Shown one piece after another: positions 12,501 through 25,700 of a stretch of DNA of 64,000 nucleotides. The notes under the pieces were generated by a model. That model searched no databases and was not told where the DNA came from. It saw nothing but the letters and a program-made list of their open reading frames with translations. Location of the stretch: positions 51,936,363 to 52,000,362 of the forward strand of contig CM036756.1 in NCBI GenBank assembly GCA_020796225.1, in the 5' to 3' direction. How positions within the stretch are numbered: position 1 is the first letter of the stretch; every line of letters begins with the position of its first letter. The DNA comes from Arion vulgaris. Taxonomy: Eukaryota; Mollusca; Gastropoda; Stylommatophora; Arionidae. Made by a program: the position numbers and the translations under genes.

Positions 12501-15500
12501 TATGCACCCATATATATACACGATGAACTTTAAGAAAAGGGAATAATAGAACAGATAGAGAGCCAAATACAGAACAGCTATGAGGTAGCTAGAATAAAAA
12601 TAGAGAACTAAACACAGAACAGCTAAAGCACAGGACTGTTAGGCCAGATATACGAGAAAAGCAGAAGAGAACCGAAGAGCTTCACGTAAAAGATATAATT
12701 ATTGGAGGTTAGAATTTATCAGAACTAATTAGAAGAGCACACCGCATACTTTTTCAGAAGAGCAGATTTGACAACATAAATGTGAGTATAAATATTGTTA
12801 ATGATTTGTTGTTTTGTTTTTTTCTTCAAAATAGTCATGCTACAATATTCGAATTTTCTCAAACGTATATTACCTGATGGGAAATATTATTATATTAATG
12901 TATTCCACATTAATGTCTTTTACGCCAACAATGCTTGACCAACGAATCAATGAAACGAGGTCGTCTTGAGGCACATTTGAAAACGAAACATAGTGCTCAT
13001 ATTAATTTAGATTTGAATTACTTTTAAACTTTAAAGACAAATTTTGAAAAAAAGCAACATTAAAGTCCCTGTTTACTGCTCATACTGCAACTGTCAATCG
13101 TACTCTTGAGGTTAGTTATCAAATGTCCTTACTCATTGCTAAATGTGGGAAAAATCATACTAAAGGAGAGAATTTAATCAAACCATCAATATCAGCATTT
13201 CTTAAAACGGTTCAGGAAAAAGATGACAAAGAGATGAAATCTATGCCACTCAGTAACAATATTGTTAGCAATAGAATAGACGACATAAGTGAAGATATTG
13301 AAATACAACCTGTTGAAAAGCTGTAAACAAGAAAATTCTCAGTGCAAATGGATTAATCAATTTTGAGAGACAGTGTTGATAAGTAGTATTGATAACTTAC
13401 ACAAGATATATTGATAATGGGAATTTTGCTGAAGAAATGTTGTTCTGTAAATCATTAGAAAGCACCTCTACCTCCAAAGATGTATATAATAAGCTAAAAA
13501 ATTACTTATATATCAAAAATATACCAATGAAAAATATAACATCTTGTGCCGCAGATGGTACTCCTAATATGATAGGCAAGCAAAATGGCTGCTTAAAATT
13601 GCTGAAAGATGAAAATCCAGAAATGCTTCTTGTGCATTGTGTTATTCACAGGAAAATTTGGTAGCTAAAAATATTTCGCCTGTTTTGAATGAAGTACTGA
13701 ATTCAATTTTAAAATGTATCAATATTAATGCCAAATGTGAGCGTCTCTTCAAGCTATTTTGTGAAAATGCAGACCATGTGAGACTTTAAAACTTCACACT
13801 GAAGTAAGATGGCTCTCGAAAGGGAACTGCGTGACAAGATCTATGGAACTATTTGATAATCTTAGTGATTTTTTAAGCACAAACCTGAAATGAGGTATCT
13901 GTTAACGGTCGATGGTAAAGCATTTGTGAGTTATCTAGCGAAATCTATCTTTGAAAAACTAAATATATTAAATAACCAACTTCAAGGAACAATTAAAACT
14001 TTTGCTTATGCAAAAGAGAAGATATTTGGTTTCATTACCTTTATGTCAGAAATATATTTGCAACAAAAATTTGGAAAAGTTTCATTGGCTCCAGAAATGT
14101 GAAGTGACTGATACCGCTATACTGATACTTGTTATTGTCGATCATCTGAAAATTATATCGGCTGATTTAAAAGAAAGATTTTCTGATTTGGAACAAAGTG
14201 ATTGCAGTCAATGTTAGTGGATTTGTCTGATATTTCAAATATGCAGTATCAAGAAGAACGCGCAGAAATGCAAAATGATGAGTCAGTTAAAACTTTATTT
14301 AATATAAAAGGAGCGATGACATGGCTTTGTGAGGAAACAGTAATCAAATATACAAATTCAACCAAATGTGCAAGAAAACTTATTACCGTTTCCATCTTCA
14401 TATTTAGCTGAATGTGGATTTAGTGCCATAACTGATTTGCTGCTAAAAAAGAAATCGGCTGGATGCAACACAACGAGGAGACCTGAGACTGAAGCTAACT
14501 AAATTGAAACCTAACATAAAATCTCTTTGCAGCATGCATCAAGCGCTAGGATCTCACTAAGTGTAAGTAATAAATAGTTACTAATAATTAAAATAATATA
14601 GAAAAATATATCATTAAAGTCACCTCAAGCGTCACGATGGCCTGGAAAGAATAATACTAGAGGGCAAGGTCCCAGGACGCAGAGGCAGACCAAGAAGAAG
14701 ATGGGATCAAGATATTAAAGAAACCATGAATATGACCATCGACGAAGTGGGTGAACTGGCTAGAGACAGAGTGAATTTCAGATGTGCTGCAAAAGAGTAA
14801 CGTCCTATAAAGGATTCGCACCTTGATGAAAGTATCATTAAAATGATATCGTACTTGAATTTCAATTCTCTATTATATGTTTTGAAAATTTACTTACTTT
14901 TTTTCCCTAAACAATTTCCTAGTGATTTCTTCCTAAAACCTATCATTTAGGTTTCTTCAGTGAACAATTCGATTTTGGAAAATAAAATTGTCTGTATATG
15001 TTACATAGGAAAGGGTGGGGGCATACGAATTTTGAAAGACTTTGGTGGGGCATGACACAAAAAGGTTGGGAAACACTGGTCTATAGTAACCTGAAATTTA
15101 TGTTGGATACTTTACTGTTTTCTGTTTTCATATTTCGTCTTTGCTACATTGTGAGGCAGTGAAAGCGTAGTTGCTTCGTAGTTGCAGAGATCAATGTCAC
15201 AGTGCGGGTGGAATATTTTCAGACATACCCAGCCTCAATTTGGTACCAGAGAAACACTTGAGAGTAAAGGCGGCGACTGATGTTGATCCACCCACCGTGT
15301 ACCATGAACAAAGAAAAGTACGACTCTAACACTGTATTCCTCAATATACCTCACGATATTAAGAGTTCCTTTACTTTTTCTGGTTAGAAATTGTTGACAT
15401 TTTAAAACAAACTTAACTAACTCATAAAGGAAAGAAAACATGCACAAATCTGAAAATTGTCATGTTGACTCACAACTTTTGAATGAATAAACTGTTTATA

Positions 15501-16700
15501 TTTCATGATTCTAGAATCTGGCTCTCATAAAGTTTTTTTTTCTGTGACACACAAACCGACAATCAGTTTTATAATTAAGATTGAAACTCTATCATAAATA
15601 CGATATCCTCTCCTCCTCTCTCTCTCTTGTCTACAATTTCCCTGACGCGTCACTCAATGCCACTATCTAAACCCACTCCCCAAATCTGACTCTGTTTCTA
15701 ATGATTTATTATTACTGATGAAACAAACACGTTTAAATATATATTTATCTTGTGCACAAAAATATACATATCAATCGAGAACAATTTAATGAAGTTGCTA
15801 AATAAAATAAGCAAATGTTACAGTTTTTCTGCCTCGTACCATGGCAACCTTGGATTCATGATCAAAACAATTGATAAAGTGACAGCGGATGTGACGGCAC
15901 GAACTTACTGGAGCATCAGAAGTGTAACTAATGGATTAAACGCTCTACTCTGTGGTATGTAAACAAATATATTATTAGTTATCCTCTAGTAGAATATCAC
16001 ATATATGTCAGCAACAGATATGTCAGCAACAGATATGCCAGCAACAGATATCCCAGCAACAGATATGTCAGCAACAGATACATCAGCAACAGATATGTCA
16101 GCAACAGATATGTCAGCAACAGATATATCAGCAACAGACATATCAGCAACAGATATGTCAGCAACAGATATATCAGCAACATACATATCAGCAACAGATA
16201 TGTCAGCAACAGAAATATCAGCAACAGACATATCAGCAACAGACATATCAGCAACAGATATCAGCAACAGACATATCAGCAACAGACATATCAGCAACAG
16301 ACATATCAGCAACAGATATATCAGCAAAGATAGCAACAAATATCAGCAACAGATATCAGCAACAGATATGCCAGCAAAGAATGTCAGCAAAGATATGTCA
16401 GCACAGAATATCAGCAAAAATACAGCAACAGATAGCAGCAACAATACACAGAAATACAACAGTAATAAAGTCACAACAGATATGCAGCAACAGATATTCA
16501 GCAACAGATATCACATAAATACACAACAGATATACAGCAACAGATATGCCAGCAAATATTACACAGCAAAGATATCCAGAAAGTATCGCAGCAAAGATAT
16601 CAGCAACAGATATAGCAACAGATATGTCAAAAATATAGCAAAATACACAGTAGCAGAAGCGAGATATCAGCAACAGATATAGCAACAGATATGTACAAAG

Positions 16701-16750
<50 letters not shown>

Positions 16751-19700
16751 TCAAAAGCAACAAAAACAAAACACAAAGAATCAACAGAAAACATAGCAGC
16801 ATATCAGCAAAGTATCACAAAGATGCACAACAGATATTCAAGATATGCAGCAAAATTAACAAAATATGCGCAGATACAACAATTTGCAGTTCAAACGAAT
16901 CGCAACAGATCACAGATATGCGCAAATATGCAGAAGAATTCACAAAATACAAGATATACAACAGATTCAAAGATATTAAACAGATATGTGCAACAAATTC
17001 AGCAAGAATCACAAAATTAGCAAAGATATGTAGAAAATATCAGCAACAGAATGCAACAGATTCACAATATGCAGCAACAATTAGAACAGATATTGCAAAG
17101 ATATTCAACGATATTCAGCAACAGATCAATACACAGATATCAAAAGATATGCAAAAGATATTCCAATGCACAAGATACACAAATACAAGAATTCAGCACG
17201 ACTACAACAGAATACAACAATATCACAAGATATCAGCAACAGATATCACAAAGATATCAAATATCAGCAACGATTAACAATATGCAGCAACGAATCAGCA
17301 AAGATTCAGATATTCACAACAGATATTACAAGAATCAGCAACAGATTCAGCAACAGATATCAGCAACAGAATTGAAGATACGCAACAGATATCAAGATAT
17401 CACAAAGCAAAATACAAAAGATACAACAGATACCACAACAGATATCAAAGATATCTAATCAAGAATTCAGAAATATCAAAGATATAGAACAGATATCAGC
17501 AAGATTGAGAAGAGTACAAAAATTCAGCAACAGAATTCGCAAAGTATGCAGCAAGATTCAGCAAAGATACAGCAAAGATATGCAGACAGATATCAGAACA
17601 GATCAGCAAAGATATACAAAGATATCAGCAACAGATATCACAAAGAATCAGCAAAATCGCAAAGAATACAAAGATATCAGAAAATATCAGCAATATACCA
17701 GACAGCAACAGATATCACAACAGAACGACGAAGTACAACGAATCCAAAAATTAGCAAAAAATACAAGATATACAAAATACAGCAACGCAAAAGATATGCA
17801 GAAGATATCAGCAGAATGCAGAAAATAGAAGATATAAACAGAAAAGAAAGATATGTGCAAAGATATGCAGATAAAACAGAAAGATACAGCAAAATATCAG
17901 AATGCATTCAGCAACAGACCAAGCAAACAGATAACACAAATTGAAATATCAGCACAGAATCAGCAAAGATACAGCAAAAATCAGACAGATTACAAGTATC
18001 AGAAAAATGCAAAATCACAAAAAACAAAAATTCAGCAAAATTACAGAACACAAAGATACAAAGAATCAGCAAAGATAAGAACAGACAGAACAGAAAAGTA
18101 GCAAAGTATTACAAGATATGCAAACAAAGATAGCAACAGATATCAGCAACAGAATCAGCAACAGATATCGCAACAGATATCGAAAGAATAAAATAAACAA
18201 ATATTACAAGATATCGCAAAGATATCAAACAGAATTCAGAAAGATATTCAAGATATCAGCAACAGATATCGAAGATATCAAGATATCCAACGATATCAGC
18301 AACAGAATCGAAGATATTCAGCAACAGATATCACAAATTCAGCAAAGAATACAAAGAATAGCAAAGAATAAAGATATCAAGAATACAAAGAATCAGAAAG
18401 ATAAGAAAATAAAGAAAAATTACAAAGAATTAGAAGAATCCAAGTGAGAATACAGATACAGAAAGATGCAGAAGAATTAAGAAACAACAGATATACAAAG
18501 ATATGCAGCAACAATATCAACGATATGCGCAACAGAATAGCAACAGAATCACAAGAATATCGCAAAATATCAGACAGATATCAGCAAAGATATCAGCAAG
18601 AATACAAAGATTCAGCAAAATATACAAGATATAGCAAAGAATAAAAGATCAAAGATATCGCAAAATGTACACAGATATTACAACAGATATAAAAAAGAAG
18701 AACGAAGAACACAAAGAATCAAACAAACACAATAAACAGTACGCAGAACACAAACAACGATATCACACAAGCAGCAACAGAATCGCAACAGATACAAAGA
18801 TATCACAACAATATCAGCAACAGATATCACAACGAATTCGAAAATACAGCAAAGAATGCAACAGAATTCAGCAAAGATAATCAGAGTCAAAGATATAAAG
18901 ATCAGCAGATATCACAAGATATCAGCAAAGATATCAGCAAAGTACAGCAAGATATCAGCAGATATCAAAGATATCAAACGATATGAGCAAAAATCACAGA
19001 TATCAGCACGAATCACAGATATCGACAGATATTCACAACAGAATCAGAAATATCAGCAACGATATCAGCAATATCAGCAAAGAATATCAACAGATATCAA
19101 AAGAATTCAGCAAAATATCAGCAAGATATTACAACAGAATTGCAAAGAATAGCAAAGAATTACAAAGAATTACAAAAGCCAACGATTCGAGTAGTAGAAA
19201 GTTTAAAGAAGAGAAAGAATGCAACAGAAATCAAGAATCAACAAATTCAAATGAATACAAACAATCGAAAGATAGACGATTAAAAAATGCAAAAATAAAG
19301 ATAAATACATTAAATAAATAAGTATTACAATGCACACAGATCAAAATTAGAAATTAAGTATAGAATAAAAATCAATTGCAAAATATAAATATGCGTATGC
19401 ACAACAGTATCGCATATAATAAAATTACAATTACAGAAACAGATAGCAGCAAAGTATAGCAACAAAATAGCAAACATATCACAACAGATATCAAAGATAT
19501 TCAGCAACAGATATCGCAAGACAGAAAACAAATATGCACAGAATATCAAACAGATATCAGCAACAGATATCAGCAAAGATATCAGCAAAGATAAACAGAT
19601 CAAAAATAAGAAGATCAGTCAACAAAAGATATATCAGCAACAGATATCAGCAAAAAATAACAGAACAGATATCAGCAACAATTACAAAGTCAGCAAAGAT

Positions 19701-22700
19701 AATGAAAGATATATGCAAAAATCAGCAACAGATATATGCAACAGTATGCAAAGAATATCAGCAACAAAATGCAACAGAATATCAGAAAAAGACATATCAG
19801 AAAAATATGCACAAAATACAGCAAAGATATGTCAGCAAAGATATTCACAACAGATATCAGAAGATTGAAAATATGACAACAATAACAACAGAAGACAAAA
19901 ATATGCAACAGATATCAGCAACAGATATCACAACAGATATCCAACAGATACAGCAACAATGCCACAAAGATATCAGCAACAAATTGCCAGCAACAGATGC
20001 CAGAAAAATATTAACAAAAAAACAGATATATCAGCAACAGATATCAGCAAAAATATCAGCAAAGATATGTCAGCAACGATATGCAGCAAAGATATTCCAG
20101 CAAAATATCAGCAAAGATATCAGAAGTATGTCAAAAACAGATATGCCAGCAAGAGATATGCAGCAAAGATATACAAATGATATCAGCAACAGATATCCAG
20201 CAAAGATTTCAGCAACAGATAGCAGCAAAGATATTCAGCAACAGATATCCCACAACAGATATCACAACAGATTCAAAGAATAGCAAAGATATATCAGCAA
20301 CAGATTGCCAGCAACAGATATTAGCAACAGATATTCAGCAACAGATATCAGCAACAGAAAATACAGCAACAGATATGCCAGCAAAGATATCAGCAACAGA
20401 TATATCACAACAGAAATCAGCAACATATATCAGCCAGATAGCAGAAAAATACAACAGAATACAGAAAAGAATAAGCAACAAATCAGCAACAGAAAAACAG
20501 CAAATAAAACAGAACAGATATGTCAGCAGAATATCAGCAAAATATGCAACAGAAATTCAGCAACAGATATGTCAGCAACAGTATTCAGCAACAGATATCA
20601 GCAACAAGAAACAGATATAGAACAGATATCAGAACAGATATCACAAAGATATGCAGCAACAGATACGCAAAGAACAGCAACAGAATTACAAGTACAACAG
20701 ATATGCAAAAATTCAGCAACAGAATTCAGAACAGATATTCGAAAGAATCCAGCAAAGATATGCAGAAGATAGTCAGCAACAATATTCAGAACAGAAATAT
20801 GCAGCAAAGATATTCCAAACAGATATCAGAAAGATATGTCAGCAACAATTCAGCAACAGATATGCCAGCAAAGATATCGCAACAGATATGCCAGCAAAGA
20901 ATCCAGCAACAGATATGCAACAGATATCAGCAACGAATCAAACAGATATGTAGCAACAGATATCAAACAGAATTCACAAAGAATCGCAAAATATCAGCAA
21001 GATATGTAAATCAGAACAGATATTCAGCAACAGATATGCACAAGAATATCAGAACAGATATGCAGCAAATATATCAGCAACAGATATCAGCAAAGATATC
21101 GCAACAGATATATCAGCAACAGATATCAGCAAAGAATCAGCAACAGATTCAGCAACAGATAAAACGACATATACAGCAAAATATATCAGAACAGATATGC
21201 AGCAAAGATATCAACAGATATCCAACAGATATGTCACAAAGATATTCAGCACAGATATTCAGCAACAGATATCAGCAACAGATATTCAGCAACAGATAGT
21301 CAGCAACAGATATATCAGCAACAATATCAGCAACAGATATCCAGCAACAGATATTCAGCAACAGATATGTCAGCAACAGATATTCAGCAACAGATATGTC
21401 AGCAACAGAATATCAGCAACAGATATATCAGCAACAGATAGTCAGCAACAGATATTCAGCAACAGATATGCAGCAACAGATATCAGCAACAGATATGTCA
21501 GCAACAGATATAGTCAAACAGATATTCAGCAACAATATCAGCAAAGATATGTCAGCAAAGATATATCAGCAAAGATATGTCAGCAACAGATATATCAGCA
21601 ACAGATATCAGCAAGAATATGCAGCAAAGAATATGCAGCAACAGATATTCAGCAACAGATATAGCAACAGAATATCAGCAACAGATATGTCAGCAACAGA
21701 TATTCAGCAACAGATATAGCAAAAGCAGAATATCAGCAACAGATATGTCAGCAACAGATATGTCAGCAACAGATATCAAGTAGCCAACAGATATCAGCAA
21801 CAGATATATCAGCAAAGATATGTCAGCAACAGATATGCGCAACAGATATCCAGCAACAGATATATATGCAGCAACAGATATGCCAGCAACAGATAACACA
21901 ACAGATATGTACAACAGAATGTAGCAACAGAATGTCAGCAAACAGAAATATCAGCAACAGATATCCAACAGATATCAGCAACAGATATGTCAGCAAAGAT
22001 ATACAGCAACAGATATGTCAGCAAAGAATTCAGCAATAGCATAGTCAGCAACAGAATATCAGCAACAGATATGCAGCACAGATATCAGCAACAGATATAT
22101 CAAAGTATATCAGCAAGATATCACAACAGATATGTCAGCAAAGATAGTCAGCAACAGATATTCAGAACAGATATATCAGCAACAGATATGTAGCAACAGA
22201 TAATCAGCAACAGATATCAGCAACAGATATGTCCAACAGATATGCAGCAAAATATCAGCAACAGATATTCAGCAACAATATGTCACACAGATATGTCAGC
22301 AACAGATATGCCAGCAAAGATATGCAACAAAAATATATCAGCAAAGATATTCACAAGAATAAGCAACAGATATGCCAGCAACAGAATCACACAGAATATC
22401 AGCAACAGATATTCACAACAGATATCAGCAACAGAATATCAGCAACAGATATGTCAGCAAAGATATGCAGACAAAGATATGCAGAAAGATATGCAGCAAA
22501 CAGATATACAGCAAAGATATGCCAGCAACAGATATGTAGCAACAGATATGCAGCAACAGATAGCACAACAGTATGTCAGAAAGATATTCAGCAACAGATA
22601 TGCAGCAACGATATGCAGCAACAGATATCAGCAACAGATATGCAGCAACAGATATGTCAGCAACAGATATGCAGCAACAGATATTCAGCAACAGATATCA

Positions 22701-25700
22701 GCAACAGATATTCAGCAACAGAATCATCAACGATACCAAACACAACAGAATAAAAATATCCAAATTAAAAACAAAAATAAAGATATAAAATGTCAAAGAT
22801 TGAACAATGCACAAATATACACAGAATCAGCAACAGAATTCCAAAATACAAAAATGTCGCAAGAATTCAGAAGAATGCAAGATATTCAGAAAGAATATCA
22901 GCAACAGATATTCGAAGATGCGAAAGATATCAAAAAATTCAAAGAATTCACGATTCAAGATTCGAGATATTCGCAAAGATATATGCAAAGATATCAAAGA
23001 TTTCACAATATACAAGATACCAAATATGCGCAAGATATAAAAGAATATAGCACAGATATCGCAAAGATATTCAGAATGTACAAAGATCAGAACATACAGA
23101 TACGCAAAGAATCGCAAATTCAGAAGAATATTCGCACAGAATCAAATATGCAAAATATGTCACGATATTCCAAATGAGCACAGATATGTCGCAACAGATA
23201 TATCAAAGAATACGATATCGCAAGATATCAGCAACAAATCAGAGGATATTCAGCAACAGAACAGAATGCCGATACGCAAATACAGCAACGATCAGCAACA
23301 AATCGCAAAGACAGCAAAATTCAGCAACAGAATACAGAAGAATTGACGAATTGCAAGATCAAGATAGCAGATTGGAGTAGATATTGCAAAATATGCAATA
23401 TGGACAACAGACAGATATCAAAAGAATTCAGCAACAGATATCAAAGATACAATAAAAGTTTAAAAGATATATACAGAAAAAATATACAACAGATATCAGC
23501 AAGATATGCAGAATATATCAAGAACAGACGATATCAACGAAAGCCAGAATAGATATCGAGATAGCAGCAAGATATCGCAAGATATGCACACAGAATAGAA
23601 GAACAGAGACGCAAGATACAAGAATTAAATATGCAGGATTGGCAATAAGATCGCAAATCACATAGCACAGACCAAGTCAACAGATATAGAGTTCAAACAA
23701 TATGTAAAGTAGCCATAACAAATATCATCATGCTGAAGTATTAATAAGTAGCAGAGATCAAATGACAATATGAGCAGTCAAAGAATGAAAGAATGCACAA
23801 CATTTCAGAATGCACAAAGTAAGACAGATATCCAAACATGTCAACAATATTAAATATAAAAATGCGTAGCCAACGTTACTTCACTACAGTCCAATGCCAT
23901 CCACTACCATCACAAAGATTAGCAGATATCGAAAGCTCCAACTTGAGATATCAGCACAGTTGCAGAGATATCAGCAACAGATATGTCAGCAACAGATATT
24001 CAGCAACAGATATCAGCAACAGATATTACGTCAAACAGAATGCAAATATCAGCAAGAGATATATCAGCAACAGATATTCAGCACAGACATATCAGCAACA
24101 GACATATCAGCAACAGATAGCAACAGACTGCAACAGACATATCAGCAACAGCATATCAGCAACAGACATTCAGCAACAGATATCAATGAATCAAACAACA
24201 GATATGTCAGCAAGAGATATGTCAGCAACAGATATGTCAGCAACAGATATATCAGCAACAGATATGTCAGCAACAGATATGTCAGCAACAGATATATCAG
24301 CAACAGATATATCAGCAACAGATATCCCAGCAACAGATATGTCAGCAACAGATATGTCAGCAACAGATATGTCAGCAACAGATATGTCAGCAACAGATAT
24401 GCCAGCAACAGATATATCAGCAACAGACATATCAGCAACAGATATGTCAGCAACAGATATGCCAGCAACAGATATCCCAGCAACAGATATGTCAGCAACA
24501 GATATGTCAGCAACGTATATGTCAGCAACAGATATGCCAGCAAGAGATATGTCAGCAACAGATATATCAGCAAGAGATATGTCAGCAACAGATATATCAG
24601 CAACAGATATGCCAGCAAGAGATATGCCAGCAAGAGATATGTCAGCAACAGATATATCAGCAACAGACATATCAGCAACAGACATATCAGCAACAGATAT
24701 GTCAGCAAGAGATATGTCAGCAACAGATATGCCAGCAACAGATATGCCAGAAACAGATATACCAGCAACAGATATGCCAGCAACAGATATATCAGCAACA
24801 GATATGCCAGCAACAGATATATCAGCAACAGATATGCAAGCAACAGATATATCAGCAACAGATATGCCAGCAAGAGATATATCAGCAACAGATATATCAG
24901 CAACAGACATATCAGCAACAGATATATCAGCAACAGATATATCAGCAACAGACATGTCAGCAACAGACGTAGCAAGACATATCAGCAACAGACATATCAG
25001 CAACAGACATATCAGCAACAGATATGTCAGCAAGAGATATATCAGCAACAGATATGTCAGCAAGAGATATGTCAGCAACAGATATGTCAGCAACAGATAT
25101 ATCAGCAACAGATATGTCAGCAACAGATATCAGCAACAGATATATCAGCAACAGATATATCAGCAACAGATATCCCAGCAACAGATATGTCAGCAACAGA
25201 TATGTCAGCAACAGATATGTCAGCAACAGATATGTCAACAACAGATATGTCAGCAACAGATATATCAGCAACAGACATATAGCAACGTATCCCAAAAGAT
25301 ATGTCAGCAACAGATATCCAGCAACAGATATGTCAGCAACAGATATGTCAGCAACAGATATTCGCAAGATATGTCAGCAACAGATATGCCAGCAAGAGAT
25401 ATGTCAGCAACAGATATATCAGCAAGAGATATGTCAGCAACAGATATATCAGCAACAGATATGCCAGCAAGAGATATGCCAGCAAGAGATATGTCAGCAA
25501 CAGATATATCAGCAACAGACATATCAGCAACAGACATATCAGCAACAGATATGTCAGCAAGAGATATGTCAGCAACAGATATGCCAGCAACAGATATGCC
25601 AGAAACAGATATACCAGCAACAGATATGCCAGCAACAGATATGTCAGCAACAGATATGTCAGCAACAGATATGTCAGCAACAGATATGTCAGCAACAGAT

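Larger units (their letters stand above)
11646..15086 (+). mobile_element. Second BED-finger hAT transposon with RTE insertion
   Basis: The left end (CCCTGTTTCCCAACG at 11654) and the right end at 15078 (reversed CAGTGTTTCCCAACC) form the terminal repeats; flanks are GTATACAG and GTCTATAG. The + strand carries a BED-finger tail (NESMKRGRLEAHLKTKHSAH, about 12948-13008), MSLLIAKCGKNHTKGENL (13123), TSCAADGTPNMIGKQNGC (13540) with LVHCVIHR, EVRWLSKGN (13801) and the C-terminal PSSYLAECGFSAI (14393). Several frameshifts and stops separate these, so it is a dead autonomous copy. Confidence 0.85.

Noticed and set aside
6516..15086. One single 8.5-kb hAT composite with GTCTACAG/GTCTATAG as its only TSD
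   Set aside because: Internal pairs of termini and two more copies of the 8-mer fit three separate elements better, though the alternative is not excluded.
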